Source: Melioribacter roseus
Lineage (GTDB): Bacteria; Bacteroidota; Ignavibacteria; Ignavibacteriales; Melioribacteraceae
Assembly: GCA_020722005.1 (NCBI GenBank)
Contig: DYLP01000006.1
Coordinates: 21,561 to 85,560 of the forward strand
DNA length: 64,000 nt
Direction of reading: 5' to 3'
The notes under the pieces are model-generated. The model was not told the DNA's origin and did no database searches. It saw only the letters and a list, made by a program, of their open reading frames with translations. Both the position numbers and the translations under genes were made by a program. Below, piece after piece: positions 53,358 through 63,565 of the stretch. How positions within the stretch are numbered: position 1 is the stretch's first letter; each line of letters begins with the position of its first letter.

Positions 53358-56141
53358 ATGAATAAGAAGAAATTTCGGTTTTCAGAGAAATTCACGAAAA
53401 GATTAATCGAGCTCTCCGAAGGTTTGATTAATTCGGAGAAGTTTGAATCTGTCCTGACACTCCTGGAGAAAGAAGCGTCGAAATATTATTTTTCTCCCTC
53501 CTCCGAAGTAAACTTATTAAGAGTTTTGACTGCCATTTATGACAAGCGAAGTTTTTTAAACGAGCTACTGATATATCCCCACCACGCCGAAATTCTATTA
53601 GCAATTACTGCCAGCAGCAATTATTTAACAGATATAGTTGTGCGTAACCCTGAATATCTTTACCAAACTTTCGATCAGGAGTATCTCAAGTGTTTTCTCG
53701 ATGAAGAAAAACTCAAAGAAGAATTGTTAACAGGAATCGAAAGATATTCGACCGTAAACGCAAAATTAAATTATATACGACAGTTCAAAAAAAGATACAT
53801 ACTGAAAATTGGATTAACAGATTTGCTCGGCATAAGCAACCTCGAGGAAATAACTTATCAGTTAGCCACACTGGCTAAAGTAATAAATTCCGGTTTGTTC
53901 GATTTTTGTTATTCTGAAATATTAAAAAAATATGAGCTGGAAAATATTGATAACAGATATTGTTTGTGCTCTCTTGGTAAATTAGGAGGCAACGAATTAA
54001 ACTACAGCTCAGATGTGGACATGCTTCTTTTTTATGATGAGAATGGTTCATACAGCAACAAAGAATACCACGAAATTTTATCCGAAGCAGCACTGCTTTA
54101 CATCAAATATTCAACAGAAATTACCGAACGAGGTTACATCTATCGCGTCGATTTCAGACTGCGACCCGATGGCAAATTTTCGCCTTTGTGTAAATCCTAC
54201 ATCGATTACGTGCGTTATTACGAGGCACGGGGTGAGGATTGGGAAAGACAAATGTTAATCAAACTCAACTTTGTTTCTGGCAACAGAGAACTTTACAAAC
54301 AATTTTACGATTTAATTCAACCATATATCTATCCTGCATCGTTTACCAGACCCCTTAAAGCGCAAATCAAAAAAATGAAAGCAAATATTGAACTCCATAG
54401 CAAATCAGAAAAAAACATTAAATTGTTTGCAGGTGGAATTAGAGACATCGAATTTACTGTTCAGGCACTTCAATTAATTAACGGTGGAAAAATAAAAGAA
54501 CTGAGAACGGGGAATACTCTCCTTGCAATTAAAATTCTTAATTCCTATCACCTGTTAAACGACCATGAAGCAGAAATACTAAAGAACGCTTACATTACCT
54601 ACAGAAAAATCGAGCATTTCCTCCAGCTTATGAACGATACGCAAACGCATTTAATACCTACGGAAGGCGAGTTACTCTTTAAATTGCTAAGCTATCTTGG
54701 ATTTAATAATCCTGCGGAATTCAATAAGAAGCTTGATGAATTCCGAAAAGAAGTAAGAAAAATATATAACGACATTCTGGGCGAAGACGAAGAAACCACT
54801 GCAGATTTATTCGTCAATATTAAATTTACAGACATTAATCGTGCGGATAAAAATCTAAAATATTTGCGTAGCGGAATTGGATATCTTGAACAGAAACAAT
54901 TCGACTACAGAACAATCGAATTGTTTTCTAATCTTGAAAAAGACCTGGCGAACTATCTCGAAAATTCAACGGCGCCGGATGTGGTACTCGAGAATTTTAC
55001 TAAAATTATCAGGGCAACAAAATTTCCGTCAATCTGGTATACTCAATTTTCTAATAGTGATTATTTTAAAGACTTCCTGCGCATTTGCGAATTCGCATCA
55101 AAAGCAATCGACATTATTACAATAGACAAACTTTCCGAAGAATCTTTTATTTCAGGAGAAGTTTTTCTTAAAAATTTATTCGACGATATTAGTAATTCCA
55201 GTCTCAACAAAATCATTCTATCAACTTCCATCCAGTATACTCTGGGTTTTATTGACGCAAATACCGTTTCGAAAATTTTGTGCAAATATATTGACATGAC
55301 AATACATCAATCGTGCGAAAAATATAGAGGAGAATTTCCCTTTTTCGTCGCAGGACTGGGCAGTTACGGTACGATAAAAATGCACTTCGCTTCTGATATC
55401 GATTTAATAGTCGTTACCGATGATATTACAAAACATCCAGAAATCCACACCATTTTTCAAAACGTACTCGGAATCATTAAGAACAGGCTACCTTTATTCG
55501 AAATCGATTTTCGTTTGCGTCCCGAAGGGAAGAGCTCGCCTCTTGTATGGGATATTAAGAATTATAAACAGTACCTGCGAACAAGAGCGCGCACGTGGGA
55601 ACTTCAGGCATTGTGGAAATCGCGTCTAATTACGGGTCAATTGAATTTATTCGAAGATTTTAAAAGGGAAGTAATCTCCAGAATAAAAGAATCTGACAGG
55701 GATAGACTGAAGAAAGAAATTCTGGAAATGTATAAACGAATTCAGAAAGAAGAGATACTCAGAACGGGCGATACATTCAATATAAAAAAACAACGAGGTG
55801 GTCTCCTGACAATCGATTTCCTCACCCAATTAATTGCTCTTACTAATGTAGAAATTTTTGATTCTACCTTCGGACAACCGACAGTTTATACTCTCGGTAT
55901 TTTAGCAGAGAAAGTCGACAGAAAGGATTTCGATGCGCTCTCTAAAAATTACAGGAAATTAAAAGAAATTGAGCTGGCAATTCAAATACTTTTCAATACG
56001 AAAAGTACAATTGTGCCGCTCGGCACAGAAAAGAAAAATCAACTTGCTACATTTTTCGGACAGAGTCCCGCTGAATTCATGAACGAATTCAAATCCATAA
56101 TCAAAGAGAACATCCATTTATTCGAAAAATATACTGCTTGA
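53358..56141 (+). CDS. glnE: Bifunctional glutamine synthetase adenylyltransferase/deadenylase GlnE
   Basis: GlnE controls glutamine synthetase by adding and removing AMP, under PII control. At 927 residues it is full length. The first nucleotidyltransferase domain has SLGKLGGNELNYSSDVDMLLFY (about residues 205-226), and the second has GLGSYGTIKMHFASDIDLIVV (about residues 664-684). Both keep the metal-binding DxD, and DFRLRPDGK/DFRLRPEGK follow each. The second domain lacks the usual KLGG part of its glycine motif, which is odd. It stands alone, divergent from secA and convergent with the DUF4837 gene. Such enzymes are rare in Bacteroidota proper but known in other phyla. Confidence 0.88.
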   Translation: MNKKKFRFSEKFTKRLIELSEGLINSEKFESVLTLLEKEASKYYFSPSSEVNLLRVLTAIYDKRSFLNELLIYPHHAEILLAITASSNYLTDIVVRNPEYLYQTFDQEYLKCFLDEEKLKEELLTGIERYSTVNAKLNYIRQFKKRYILKIGLTDLLGISNLEEITYQLATLAKVINSGLFDFCYSEILKKYELENIDNRYCLCSLGKLGGNELNYSSDVDMLLFYDENGSYSNKEYHEILSEAALLYIKYSTEITERGYIYRVDFRLRPDGKFSPLCKSYIDYVRYYEARGEDWERQMLIKLNFVSGNRELYKQFYDLIQPYIYPASFTRPLKAQIKKMKANIELHSKSEKNIKLFAGGIRDIEFTVQALQLINGGKIKELRTGNTLLAIKILNSYHLLNDHEAEILKNAYITYRKIEHFLQLMNDTQTHLIPTEGELLFKLLSYLGFNNPAEFNKKLDEFRKEVRKIYNDILGEDEETTADLFVNIKFTDINRADKNLKYLRSGIGYLEQKQFDYRTIELFSNLEKDLANYLENSTAPDVVLENFTKIIRATKFPSIWYTQFSNSDYFKDFLRICEFASKAIDIITIDKLSEESFISGEVFLKNLFDDISNSSLNKIILSTSIQYTLGFIDANTVSKILCKYIDMTIHQSCEKYRGEFPFFVAGLGSYGTIKMHFASDIDLIVVTDDITKHPEIHTIFQNVLGIIKNRLPLFEIDFRLRPEGKSSPLVWDIKNYKQYLRTRARTWELQALWKSRLITGQLNLFEDFKREVISRIKESDRDRLKKEILEMYKRIQKEEILRTGDTFNIKKQRGGLLTIDFLTQLIALTNVEIFDSTFGQPTVYTLGILAEKVDRKDFDALSKNYRKLKEIELAIQILFNTKSTIVPLGTEKKNQLATFFGQSPAEFMNEFKSIIKENIHLFEKYTA

Positions 56142-56146
56142 ATGGA

Positions 56147-57229
56147 CTACTCGAGTTCATCCATCAAATCTTCTTTTTTCTTTGGATCGACTTCCTTTTC
56201 GGTCATGAACGATTGCAACAACACATCTACCTGTTGAATTAATTTTTTCTTATAATATTTCGGCGCATAAATTGAAGCGTCGAGCATATAAAGCCGTTTA
56301 GTAGATTCGTCGTAAAAAGTATAATTAATGAAAGGACCTCCCATCGAGCCGTCGTTCATCTTCCATAATCCTTGAGTCATCAAAGCATAACGTCCCAGAA
56401 AATTTACTTCTTTTGTTGTTCTGTAATTATCTTCGATAACGACAAAATTTGAATCGTCCGGTGTTCGGTAAAACTTTTCTGTAATCCTGTTCCGTATTGC
56501 ATAAACCGAATCTTTATTAAGAAGCAGAGGCGATGCATTATTGATCCAGTGGACAAAGATCCATCTTTCCATATCCGTACCGGGGGAGCGTCTCAGCCAT
56601 ACAAAATTATGCTCAGGATTATCGATTGCAAGGTGATAGTCTGCCTCCACGTAAATCAACCATCCGTAATTTTTAAGAAGCTTAGCTTCGATATCTTTTC
56701 TTTCGTATCGGGAGTTGTACAAACTTTTGAAAAGTCGCTCGTTAGATATTTTCTGAAAAGAGTAGAGCAGATTTTCATGTTCATTCAGGATTTTCTTGCT
56801 GAGTATGTTCAAGTTGTTGGCGGTGAGAATCATTACCAGTTGTCCCTTTGCCCACACGTCAAATTTATTAATAACAAAAACAGAATCCTGACGCACCATC
56901 TCTTTTACCTGTCGATTTAATAATCCATCAATATAATTCGATGTATTCGAGCCACTTCCGAGAGGTGCAGCAATTATAATATTCTTCTTGTTTTTGTATT
57001 TATCGAGGTCGGAAATGTCCTTTCTGACCAAGATGAATAGATTTTCTGGCTGTGGTGTGTAAATGATCTTGCTAAAGACTGTCAAGAGCGAGGCTTCAAT
57101 TTGTTCATATTCGGTGGAATCCGCAAAGACAATGATTTCGTCTTCGTTACCTGTAGCACTTTTCTTTGTATCGCAGGCTACAACCAATGCAATCAGAATG
57201 GGAATAAGTAAAAGATTTTTTGTTCTCAT
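56147..57229 (-). CDS. DUF4837-family lipoprotein
   Basis: This 360-residue lipoprotein has a lipobox (LIALVVAC, Cys about residue 19). The DUF4837 pattern follows: EIIVFADSTEYEQIEASLLTVFSK near the N-terminus, WLRRSPGTDMERWIFVHW, and FLGRYALMTQGLWKMNDGSMGGPFINYTFYDES near the C-terminus. The family is common in Bacteroidota and of unknown function. The C-terminus is Lys/Glu-rich. It is the last gene of the greA-to-ftsH run, 48 bases after the kinase-like gene, and nearly abuts the stop of convergent glnE. Confidence 0.9.
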   Translation of the reverse strand: MRTKNLLLIPILIALVVACDTKKSATGNEDEIIVFADSTEYEQIEASLLTVFSKIIYTPQPENLFILVRKDISDLDKYKNKKNIIIAAPLGSGSNTSNYIDGLLNRQVKEMVRQDSVFVINKFDVWAKGQLVMILTANNLNILSKKILNEHENLLYSFQKISNERLFKSLYNSRYERKDIEAKLLKNYGWLIYVEADYHLAIDNPEHNFVWLRRSPGTDMERWIFVHWINNASPLLLNKDSVYAIRNRITEKFYRTPDDSNFVVIEDNYRTTKEVNFLGRYALMTQGLWKMNDGSMGGPFINYTFYDESTKRLYMLDASIYAPKYYKKKLIQQVDVLLQSFMTEKEVDPKKKEDLMDELE

Positions 57230-57277
57230 GGTTCAATTTTATTTTTGACCTTATACATGGTGCGTTCGATTATTGTT

Positions 57278-57943
57278 TCAGTAAGGGACGTTATGAAGCA
57301 GAAGCGAAATATTGGGGAAAAATATCGCATACAAAATCCACATAACCATCCCAACAGAAATCGGTACTGTGAAATTGTCATCTAGAAAGCCCGCCGATAA
57401 ATTTTCTACAATTGCTCCTACAGCCACAGCGGCAAATCCGATAAAATATTCAGACACTCCGCCAGTCACTTTTGGAGTAAACAGAACTACTAATCCAGAA
57501 AAGAAGAAAAAGGCAAATGTGCCTTCAAGGCTTTTTTTCAGTAGTGGCGTGTGTCCAAATTTCCTGCCGACTAAAGCAGCTGCAATATCTCCAATGATCA
57601 GAACAGCAAAAGCAGTAACTGCAATAACTTTTGGAAAAACTGAAATCACTATTACCGCCGATATTAAAACATAAGTTGCGCCGTTTAATCTTTTTGTGGA
57701 ATGATCTTTTTCATGATTTCTCAACAGGAAACCGAATATTTTATAAAAAAAGTCGCTGACGGGTTTAATATAATACCTGCTGAGGTCGATAATTACAGAT
57801 AAGATAAGAAGTGGCGCAAGTATACTGAGTGCCAATTCCTTAGTTATATGGTAATAAATAACTGGAATCGACATGGAGCACAGATGAATTGCCTTCCTGA
57901 GCACTTCGTTCTTATAATCGATTGTAGCGTAGTCAGTCGGCAT
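57278..57943 (-). CDS. Polyprenol/diacylglycerol kinase-like CTP-dependent membrane protein
   Basis: This 221-residue integral membrane protein (ATG 57943, about six to seven helices) carries [20 protein letters not shown] at the N-terminus, which is the start pattern of the dolichol kinase/VTE5/DGK1 family. [29 protein letters not shown] is the family's 'GD..A...GR..G......KS.EG' signature. [20 protein letters not shown] is shared with phosphatidate cytidylyltransferases. These enzymes phosphorylate prenols or diacylglycerol, often using CTP. The start overlaps the ftsH 3' end by 11 bases. The lipid substrate is unknown. Confidence 0.85.
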   Translation of the reverse strand: MPTDYATIDYKNEVLRKAIHLCSMSIPVIYYHITKELALSILAPLLILSVIIDLSRYYIKPVSDFFYKIFGFLLRNHEKDHSTKRLNGATYVLISAVIVISVFPKVIAVTAFAVLIIGDIAAALVGRKFGHTPLLKKSLEGTFAFFFFSGLVVLFTPKVTGGVSEYFIGFAAVAVGAIVENLSAGFLDDNFTVPISVGMVMWILYAIFFPNISLLLHNVPY

Positions 57944-60005
57944 TATTTGACTTATTGTTATCGTCTCCGGGTTCTCTCTTCTTTTTTCTTTCTTCGAGTA
58001 ATTGCTTGACATGTTCCGGTACTTCGTTATCTTCTTTTGGGATTTCTGTATTATTTCTTTTTACCGGCGGAAGTTCTTCGCCTTTAATAATTTTTTCAAT
58101 TTCTTCGCTGTCGAGAATTTCTCTTTCCAGCAATTCTTTAGATAGTTTATGAAGCAGATCAATGTTATCAGAAAGGATTTTTTCGGCTCTATTCATACAG
58201 GTCATAACAATGTTCTTAATTTCGTTATCGATCTCTTGTGCGGTTCTTTCGCTGTAATCTTTGTGGCGAGTTATTTCTCTGCCGAGGAATATTTCCTCTT
58301 CTTTTGAGCCGTAAGAAAGCGGACCTAATTTTTCACTCATACCCCACTCGCATACCATTTTACGGGCAATATTTGTGGCTTTTTCGATATCGTTTCCCGC
58401 GCCTGTAGTAAATCTTTTAAATACAATCTTTTCAGCTGCTCGTCCGCCTAAAGCGTAAGTAATCATTGCTTCGAGATATTCTTTCGAATATGTATGTTTT
58501 TCGTCAACAGGTAAATAAGTAGTAACTCCGAGAGCTCTGCCGCGTGGTATAATAGTCACTTTATGAACGGGATCGGCTTCCGGAAGCATTTTTGCAACCA
58601 GCACATGACCAATTTCATGATAAGCCGTAATTTTCTTTTCTTCTTCTGATATAATAAGACTTTTACGCTCCATTCCCATCATCACTTTGTCTTTTGCCTC
58701 TTCAAAGTCTTCCATCGATACTTTCTTTTTATTTTTGCGGGCAGCTAATAATGCTGCTTCGTTGACCAGATTTGCCAGTTCAGCACCTGCAAGTCCTGGT
58801 GTTGATTTGGCAAGGACACTCAAATCGACGTCGGAATCGAGAGGAATTTTACGCGTATGCACCTTTAGAATTCCTTCCCTGCCCTTAACGTCAGGTCGGT
58901 CGACAACAATCTGACGGTCAAATCTGCCAGGTCGGAGCAATGCCGGGTCGAGCACGTCGGGTCGGTTTGTAGCGGCAATAATAATTACTCCGCTATTTTG
59001 TTCAAAACCGTCCATTTCAACCAGGAGCTGATTCAAAGTTTGTTCTCGTTCGTCGTGACCGCCACCCAGTCCAGCGCCTCGATGTCGTCCAACGGCGTCA
59101 ATTTCGTCGATGAAAATTATGCAGGGTGCATTTTTCTTGCCCTGTTCGAACAGGTCACGAACACGACTGGCACCCACGCCAACAAACATTTCAACGAAAT
59201 CGGCTCCAGAAATTGAATAGAATGGGACACCTGCCTCGCCAGCAACAGCACGTGCCAGCAAAGTTTTACCCGTTCCTGGAGGTCCCAGTAGAAGAACGCC
59301 GCGCGGAATTTTTCCCCCGAGTTTCTGGAATTTGCCCGGCTCTTTCAGAAATTCGATAATTTCTTCTAGTTCAAGCTTGGCTTCGTCGGCACCAGCAACG
59401 TCTTTGAAAGTAACCTTTATTGCCGATTCAGTAATTAATTTCGCACGACTTTTACCAAAATTAAACAAGCCTTTTGTTCCACCGGCACCGCTTTGCATCC
59501 TTCTAAATAGAAGGATCCATACACCAAATAAAATAATCCAGGGCAAGAATCCCAATAAAACGGTTGTCCACTCGTTGGAATCTTTCACAAATGTAAACTT
59601 GATGTTTTTCTCTTTCCACAGTTTTACCTGATCTGATAGAACAGGCTCAATTAAAGTAACCACAAAGACCTTGACTTCAACATTTACACCGTCGAGAAGA
59701 ATACTTTCCTTAGTTTTTAGTTTGCCTTCAAAACGGTAATCGTTAATGTCAGTTTTATAGACTTTGGCTTCTGATATTTTATCCTGATTTAAAAAGTTTT
59801 CGTAAACGTCATACGGAACTTCGACAGCGTTGTTTACTCCAGTGCGCATAAATTGCATTATAATCACAGCAATAACTATTATTGCACCCCAGCTAAAAAC
59901 CGTTCTAATAATTTTCGACCAATCAAAATCGCCGTCTGGTTTTTGATCGTTATTATTTAACGATCTTTTCGGTTTAGAATTTTTCTTTTTATATTCGTTT
60001 GGCAT
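57933..60005 (-). CDS. ftsH: ATP-dependent zinc metalloprotease FtsH
   Basis: This membrane-anchored AAA+ protease degrades misfolded membrane proteins and regulatory targets. The 690-residue chain has an N-terminal transmembrane helix (about residues 33-50), a periplasmic domain and a second helix (about residues 150-167). The AAA domain has Walker A GPPGTGKT, Walker [18 protein letters not shown] and second-region-of-homology [21 protein letters not shown]. The zinc motif is HEIGH. The C-terminal tail is charged and low in complexity. It lies between hpt and the kinase-like gene, and tilS-hpt-ftsH is a classic conserved order. Confidence 0.97.
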   Translation of the reverse strand: MPNEYKKKNSKPKRSLNNNDQKPDGDFDWSKIIRTVFSWGAIIVIAVIIMQFMRTGVNNAVEVPYDVYENFLNQDKISEAKVYKTDINDYRFEGKLKTKESILLDGVNVEVKVFVVTLIEPVLSDQVKLWKEKNIKFTFVKDSNEWTTVLLGFLPWIILFGVWILLFRRMQSGAGGTKGLFNFGKSRAKLITESAIKVTFKDVAGADEAKLELEEIIEFLKEPGKFQKLGGKIPRGVLLLGPPGTGKTLLARAVAGEAGVPFYSISGADFVEMFVGVGASRVRDLFEQGKKNAPCIIFIDEIDAVGRHRGAGLGGGHDEREQTLNQLLVEMDGFEQNSGVIIIAATNRPDVLDPALLRPGRFDRQIVVDRPDVKGREGILKVHTRKIPLDSDVDLSVLAKSTPGLAGAELANLVNEAALLAARKNKKKVSMEDFEEAKDKVMMGMERKSLIISEEEKKITAYHEIGHVLVAKMLPEADPVHKVTIIPRGRALGVTTYLPVDEKHTYSKEYLEAMITYALGGRAAEKIVFKRFTTGAGNDIEKATNIARKMVCEWGMSEKLGPLSYGSKEEEIFLGREITRHKDYSERTAQEIDNEIKNIVMTCMNRAEKILSDNIDLLHKLSKELLEREILDSEEIEKIIKGEELPPVKRNNTEIPKEDNEVPEHVKQLLEERKKKREPGDDNNKSNNAD

Positions 60006-60022
60006 TCCTTTTTAACCTCAAT

Positions 60023-60586
60023 TTATTCACTCAATGCATAGATGGATTTTAAATTCCTGTATTTTTGGGCGTAATCAAGACCGTAGCCGATTACAAATTT
60101 GTCTTCAATTTCAAATCCAATATAATCAATTTTAACGTCATATTTTAAACTGCCCGGTTTTACCAGTAGAGAAACAACTTTCATGCTTGCCGGATTGTGC
60201 CCGGCTATCAAGTTTTCGATATATTTAATGGATAATCCGCTATCTACAATATCTTCAACTATAATTAGATGCCTATCTGAAATATCGGCATTAAGGTCTT
60301 TTATAAGTTTTACATTGCCTGAACTTATCTTAGAATCGCCGTAGCTCGAAAGTTTGAAAAAATCGACCTCGCATTTGATTGTAATTTGTTTCATTAAGTC
60401 GGACATAAACATGAACGAACCATTCAACACACCAATAAAAATTGGTAGTTTGGTTTTATAATCTGCCGATATCTGACGCCCCAATTCTTGAATTCTGTTT
60501 TGTATTTCTTCTTCTGTAAGATAGGGTACAAATTTTTCCGTTCCGACCCATATTTCATTATTTAATGGATTTATCATTTCATCCAT
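60023..60586 (-). CDS. hpt: Hypoxanthine phosphoribosyltransferase
   Basis: This 187-residue enzyme transfers phosphoribose from PRPP to hypoxanthine or guanine. The PRPP-binding signature is LIIVEDIVDSGLSIKYI, the flexible loop region is FFKLSSYGDSKISSG, and the C-terminal base-recognition segment is KYDVKIDYIGFEIEDKFVIGYGLDYAQKYRNL. The ATG overlaps tilS by 13 bases. ftsH starts 17 bases after its end. Assignment is firm; preference between hypoxanthine and guanine is not visible. Confidence 0.95.
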   Translation of the reverse strand: MDEMINPLNNEIWVGTEKFVPYLTEEEIQNRIQELGRQISADYKTKLPIFIGVLNGSFMFMSDLMKQITIKCEVDFFKLSSYGDSKISSGNVKLIKDLNADISDRHLIIVEDIVDSGLSIKYIENLIAGHNPASMKVVSLLVKPGSLKYDVKIDYIGFEIEDKFVIGYGLDYAQKYRNLKSIYALSE

Positions 60587-61926
60587 AGTTTGAATACCTT
60601 CCTTGTATTAGTTGTAATTTTAAATCGTTCGTCGATCCTTAAACCGACGACCCAGATAATATAGTTCCCATTTGTGATGACCAGTTGATTATTCCTTTCG
60701 AGCGGCGCCACTCTGGAATCGGTAAGGAAATCAGAAATTTTCTTGGGTTGCTTCATTCCCAGCGGAACGAATTTATCCCCCGGTTTCCATTTCCTGACCA
60801 CAAAATTTTCGGATAAATTGTCTCCCGAAATATATTCAACTTTCCTGGATTTTTGGTAACTTACTTTTGTTTTGTCAACAGATGCGATACCGACGGTATG
60901 CCCGAAAATTTTCACGCTCTTACCTGGCATTAATTCGATACTGCAATCCCTAACTTTTTCACGCTTGAGAAATGTTATATATCCTCTCTGTCGAACTGCA
61001 ATAAGCTGTTTTTTTAATTCAATCATTTTACCAGTTTGATTTAGATTTTCGAGCAGCTTAAAATCCGAATATTCTAGTTCTATTTTCCATTTTTCTCTAA
61101 CAGCTTTTCTGATAGCATCATTTAAAAGTACGTCTTCAACTTTTTTAAATGCAGTCGATTTTATTGATAATTTATTTTGCTTTACGATAAAAAAAGAATT
61201 AATGACTTTATTTATTTCCTTTTCGAGATAATCAAAGTATTTTTCGATTGTTTTGGACGTACGAAAGACAGCATCGTCGGCAGAGGGATTTATTTCCTTA
61301 AAAAGAGGGATGATTTTATTTCTTATAAAATTCCGCCTGAATTCGTTTTGAATATTCGTGCTATCAATTTTGAAATCGATATTTCTATCATTAAGATATG
61401 ATAATATTTCTTCCTTGGTCAAAGCCAGCAGAGGACGTATGATATTATCCCTTTTGACAGGAATTCCCGAGATTCCTTTCAAACCGGTTCCTGAAATTAG
61501 ATTTAGCAGCACCGTTTCCGTATTGTCGTCCTTGTTATGAGCTGTTACGATCTTGGCACTAAGTTCTTTTGAGAGCCTGGAGAGTTCTTCATATCTAAGA
61601 TTACGCGCCGCTTCTTCAACAGAGAGTTTATTTTTCTTTGCCTGTTCTTTTACGTCCAGGTCGATAATGGTCAATGGTATTTTTAACTTATCGCATATTG
61701 AAATTACAAATTCACGGTCCCGATCGGATTCCTTCCCTCTCAAGTGATGGTCGAAATGAACAGCATGTAGGCGGCATTTATATTTTCGCGAATATTTCAA
61801 AAAAAATGAGAGTGCAAAAACGGAATCCGGTCCTCCGCTTAGAGCAATCAACAAATTATCTCCCTCGTTGACAAGCTTCTGTTCTTTAATAAAATTAATT
61901 ACCTTCTCTTCGATCTTTTTAATCAT
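60574..61926 (-). CDS. tilS: tRNA(Ile)-lysidine synthetase TilS
   Basis: TilS modifies the wobble C34 of tRNA(Ile2) to lysidine, which is needed to read AUA codons. The 450-residue chain starts with a PP-loop ATPase domain (LLIALSGGPDSVFAL; AVHFDHHLRGKESDRDREFV; AHNKDDNTETVLLNLISGTGLKGISG). It ends with the C-terminal TilS domain (VRKWKPGDKFVPLGMKQPKKISDFLTD; GNYIIWVVGLRIDERFKI). The order tilS-hpt-ftsH is highly conserved in bacteria. AUA-containing genes in this AT-rich genome would require it. Confidence 0.96.
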   Translation of the reverse strand: MIKKIEEKVINFIKEQKLVNEGDNLLIALSGGPDSVFALSFFLKYSRKYKCRLHAVHFDHHLRGKESDRDREFVISICDKLKIPLTIIDLDVKEQAKKNKLSVEEAARNLRYEELSRLSKELSAKIVTAHNKDDNTETVLLNLISGTGLKGISGIPVKRDNIIRPLLALTKEEILSYLNDRNIDFKIDSTNIQNEFRRNFIRNKIIPLFKEINPSADDAVFRTSKTIEKYFDYLEKEINKVINSFFIVKQNKLSIKSTAFKKVEDVLLNDAIRKAVREKWKIELEYSDFKLLENLNQTGKMIELKKQLIAVRQRGYITFLKREKVRDCSIELMPGKSVKIFGHTVGIASVDKTKVSYQKSRKVEYISGDNLSENFVVRKWKPGDKFVPLGMKQPKKISDFLTDSRVAPLERNNQLVITNGNYIIWVVGLRIDERFKITTNTRKVFKLWMK

Positions 61927-61935
61927 TCAAAATCC

Positions 61936-63024
61936 TTATCTTCTCATTAGACGAATCAAAGCATCTTCTCCAATTTTTCGGACTTCATTCATATAGAATT
62001 TATAGGCTTTTGAAAGACTGTTAATACCCAGTCCGCTGCATAATGGAATACCTTCGCAAAGCAACTTTGGAGCAATGAACAGAAGAATTTCGTCGTCGAG
62101 CTTATTCTTAATAAATGACGAGAAAACTCTACCTCCTCCTTCTACAAGTATCGAAGTAATTTTCATTCTACCCAGTTTTCTCATCAAGGATTTGAGATCG
62201 AGCATTCCATCAGAATTTACAGGGACAAAGACAAATTCAACTCCAGCTTCGTAGTATTTAGTTAATTTCGGTAGGTCTTTGTTTTTTTTGTCGGTAACAA
62301 TTATCAGATTATTGTCCTTATTTTTTCGGACGAGATCGGAATTTGGTTTGAGTTCCAGACGTGTATCGAGCACAATTCTTTTGGGATTGCGTCCTTCTAC
62401 AAGTCTTACGGTAAGAGAAGGCTTATCTGTTATAACAGTATTATAACCCACTAGCACCGCATCATATTCGGTACGAAGTTCGTGAACCATACTTCTTGAT
62501 TCGACAGAAGAAATCCATTTCGAATTTCCGTTTATATCGCTTATTTTTCCGTCGAGTGTAAGTGCCATCTTCAATGTAACATAAGGTGTTTGAGAGGAAC
62601 CATATTTCAGAAAGAAGCGGTTTAAATCAATCGATTCTTTTCCCATAATTCCGGAGATTATTGTGATGCCGCTTTCTTTTAATTTCTTTGCAATTTTATT
62701 GTAGAAAAGAGAATTATTGTCGAGAGTGCCGAAAACCATCTTTTTGACGCCTGAATTTCTGAAAAGGGCAACATATCTTTCTTCATCCCTCGAAGTAATA
62801 ATGGGATTGATATTTGAATAGAGTATCGAACCATTTGGAATATTATTACACTTCGAAAGAAGATTAAATTCAGGTTGTTCCGAATGACGGTCCTTCAGAA
62901 ATTCGGCAGCAATAATTTTACCGTCGTTTACAATAATAACGCCCCTCAAAGAAAGGGGGCTAACTGCTCCCTTCCCTTTTTCAGCCATTTGTAGTGTAAT
63001 TTGAATGTAAGATTCGTCTTGCAA
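61936..63024 (-). CDS. ribD: RibD-like riboflavin biosynthesis protein with degenerate deaminase domain
   Basis: This 362-residue two-domain protein follows the RibD plan. The C-terminal reductase half (from about residue 140) is well kept: PYVTLKMALTLDGKISDINGNSKWISS, VLVGYNTVITDKPSLTVR, KRIVLDTRLELKP and SILVEGGGRVFSSFI. The N-terminal half aligns to the deaminase domain (MQDESYIQITLQMAEKGKG), but its zinc site is lost. The HAE motif reads QPEF (Q50, E52), and the PC...PPC cysteines are absent (NPIITSRDEERY). It should therefore keep pyrimidine reductase activity but not deamination. The start is TTG at 63024, directly after greA. A separate deaminase would be needed. Confidence 0.85.
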   Translation of the reverse strand: MQDESYIQITLQMAEKGKGAVSPLSLRGVIIVNDGKIIAAEFLKDRHSEQPEFNLLSKCNNIPNGSILYSNINPIITSRDEERYVALFRNSGVKKMVFGTLDNNSLFYNKIAKKLKESGITIISGIMGKESIDLNRFFLKYGSSQTPYVTLKMALTLDGKISDINGNSKWISSVESRSMVHELRTEYDAVLVGYNTVITDKPSLTVRLVEGRNPKRIVLDTRLELKPNSDLVRKNKDNNLIIVTDKKNKDLPKLTKYYEAGVEFVFVPVNSDGMLDLKSLMRKLGRMKITSILVEGGGRVFSSFIKNKLDDEILLFIAPKLLCEGIPLCSGLGINSLSKAYKFYMNEVRKIGEDALIRLMRR

Positions 63025-63025
63025 T

Positions 63026-63496
63026 TTATTCCAGCTCTAAGATTTCAAATTTTATAATGCCAGCCGGAACTTTTGCTTCCACAATCTGACCCATTTTAGC
63101 GCCAATTAATGCCTGCCCGACAGGCGAAGAAATTGAAATTTTACCCGCCTCAAGATTTGCTTCTTCGGGAGATACGAGTGTATATGTATACATTTTTTGA
63201 TTTTTGAGATTCTTTACTTTTACAGTAGATAGGATGTGTACCTGATCTTTCGGCATATTGGATGTGTCGATAATTCTGGCTCTCGAAAGGAGTTCTTCGA
63301 GCTTGCTGATTTTCATTTCCAGAAGACCCTGTTCTTCTTTGGCAGCATCGTATTCAGCATTTTCCGACAAATCGCCGTGTGCGCGAGCTTCGGCAATTTT
63401 TTCTGCCATTTTTTTTCTGCCGTTGGTCTTTAATTCATTCAGTTCTTTTTCTATTTCCCGCATTCGCTCTTTGCTTAAGTATATAAAGTTTGCCAC
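63026..63496 (-). CDS. greA: Transcription elongation factor GreA
   Basis: GreA stimulates RNA cleavage in backtracked RNA polymerase. The 156-residue chain has the coiled-coil N-terminus (MREIEKELNELKTNGRKKMAEKIAEARAHGDLSENAEYDAAKEEQG, with the acidic DLSENAEYDAA tip) and the C-terminal globular domain (TYTLVSPEEANLEAGKISISSPVGQALIGAKMGQIVEAKVP). The start is GTG at 63496 with AAGGAG upstream. It leads the ribD-tilS-hpt-ftsH run. Immediately 5' is an unusual terminator-like leader. Confidence 0.96.
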   Translation of the reverse strand: MANFIYLSKERMREIEKELNELKTNGRKKMAEKIAEARAHGDLSENAEYDAAKEEQGLLEMKISKLEELLSRARIIDTSNMPKDQVHILSTVKVKNLKNQKMYTYTLVSPEEANLEAGKISISSPVGQALIGAKMGQIVEAKVPAGIIKFEILELE

Positions 63497-63533
63497 TTCA
63501 ATAACTCCTTTTTTCTTTTTTTTGTCTTTTCGT

Positions 63534-63565
63534 AAAAAAAAATTGCCACCGCATCCGCAGTGGCA
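63534..63565 (-). terminator. Intrinsic terminator-like hairpin in the greA 5' region
   Basis: Read on the minus strand: TGCCACTGC, GGAT loop, GCGGTGGCA (one mismatch in nine), then A and nine T (63542-63534). It stands 37 bases before the greA GTG. No minus-strand gene that it could end is visible upstream. The left arm can also pair with AGTGGCA at 63635-63641 or with AGTGGCA across the greA start (63491-63497), so it looks like part of a leader switch. It may be an ordinary terminator for an unseen upstream transcript. Confidence 0.6.

Noticed and set aside
62950-63030. FMN riboswitch for ribD
   Set aside because: ribD follows greA with no spacer, so there is no room for one.
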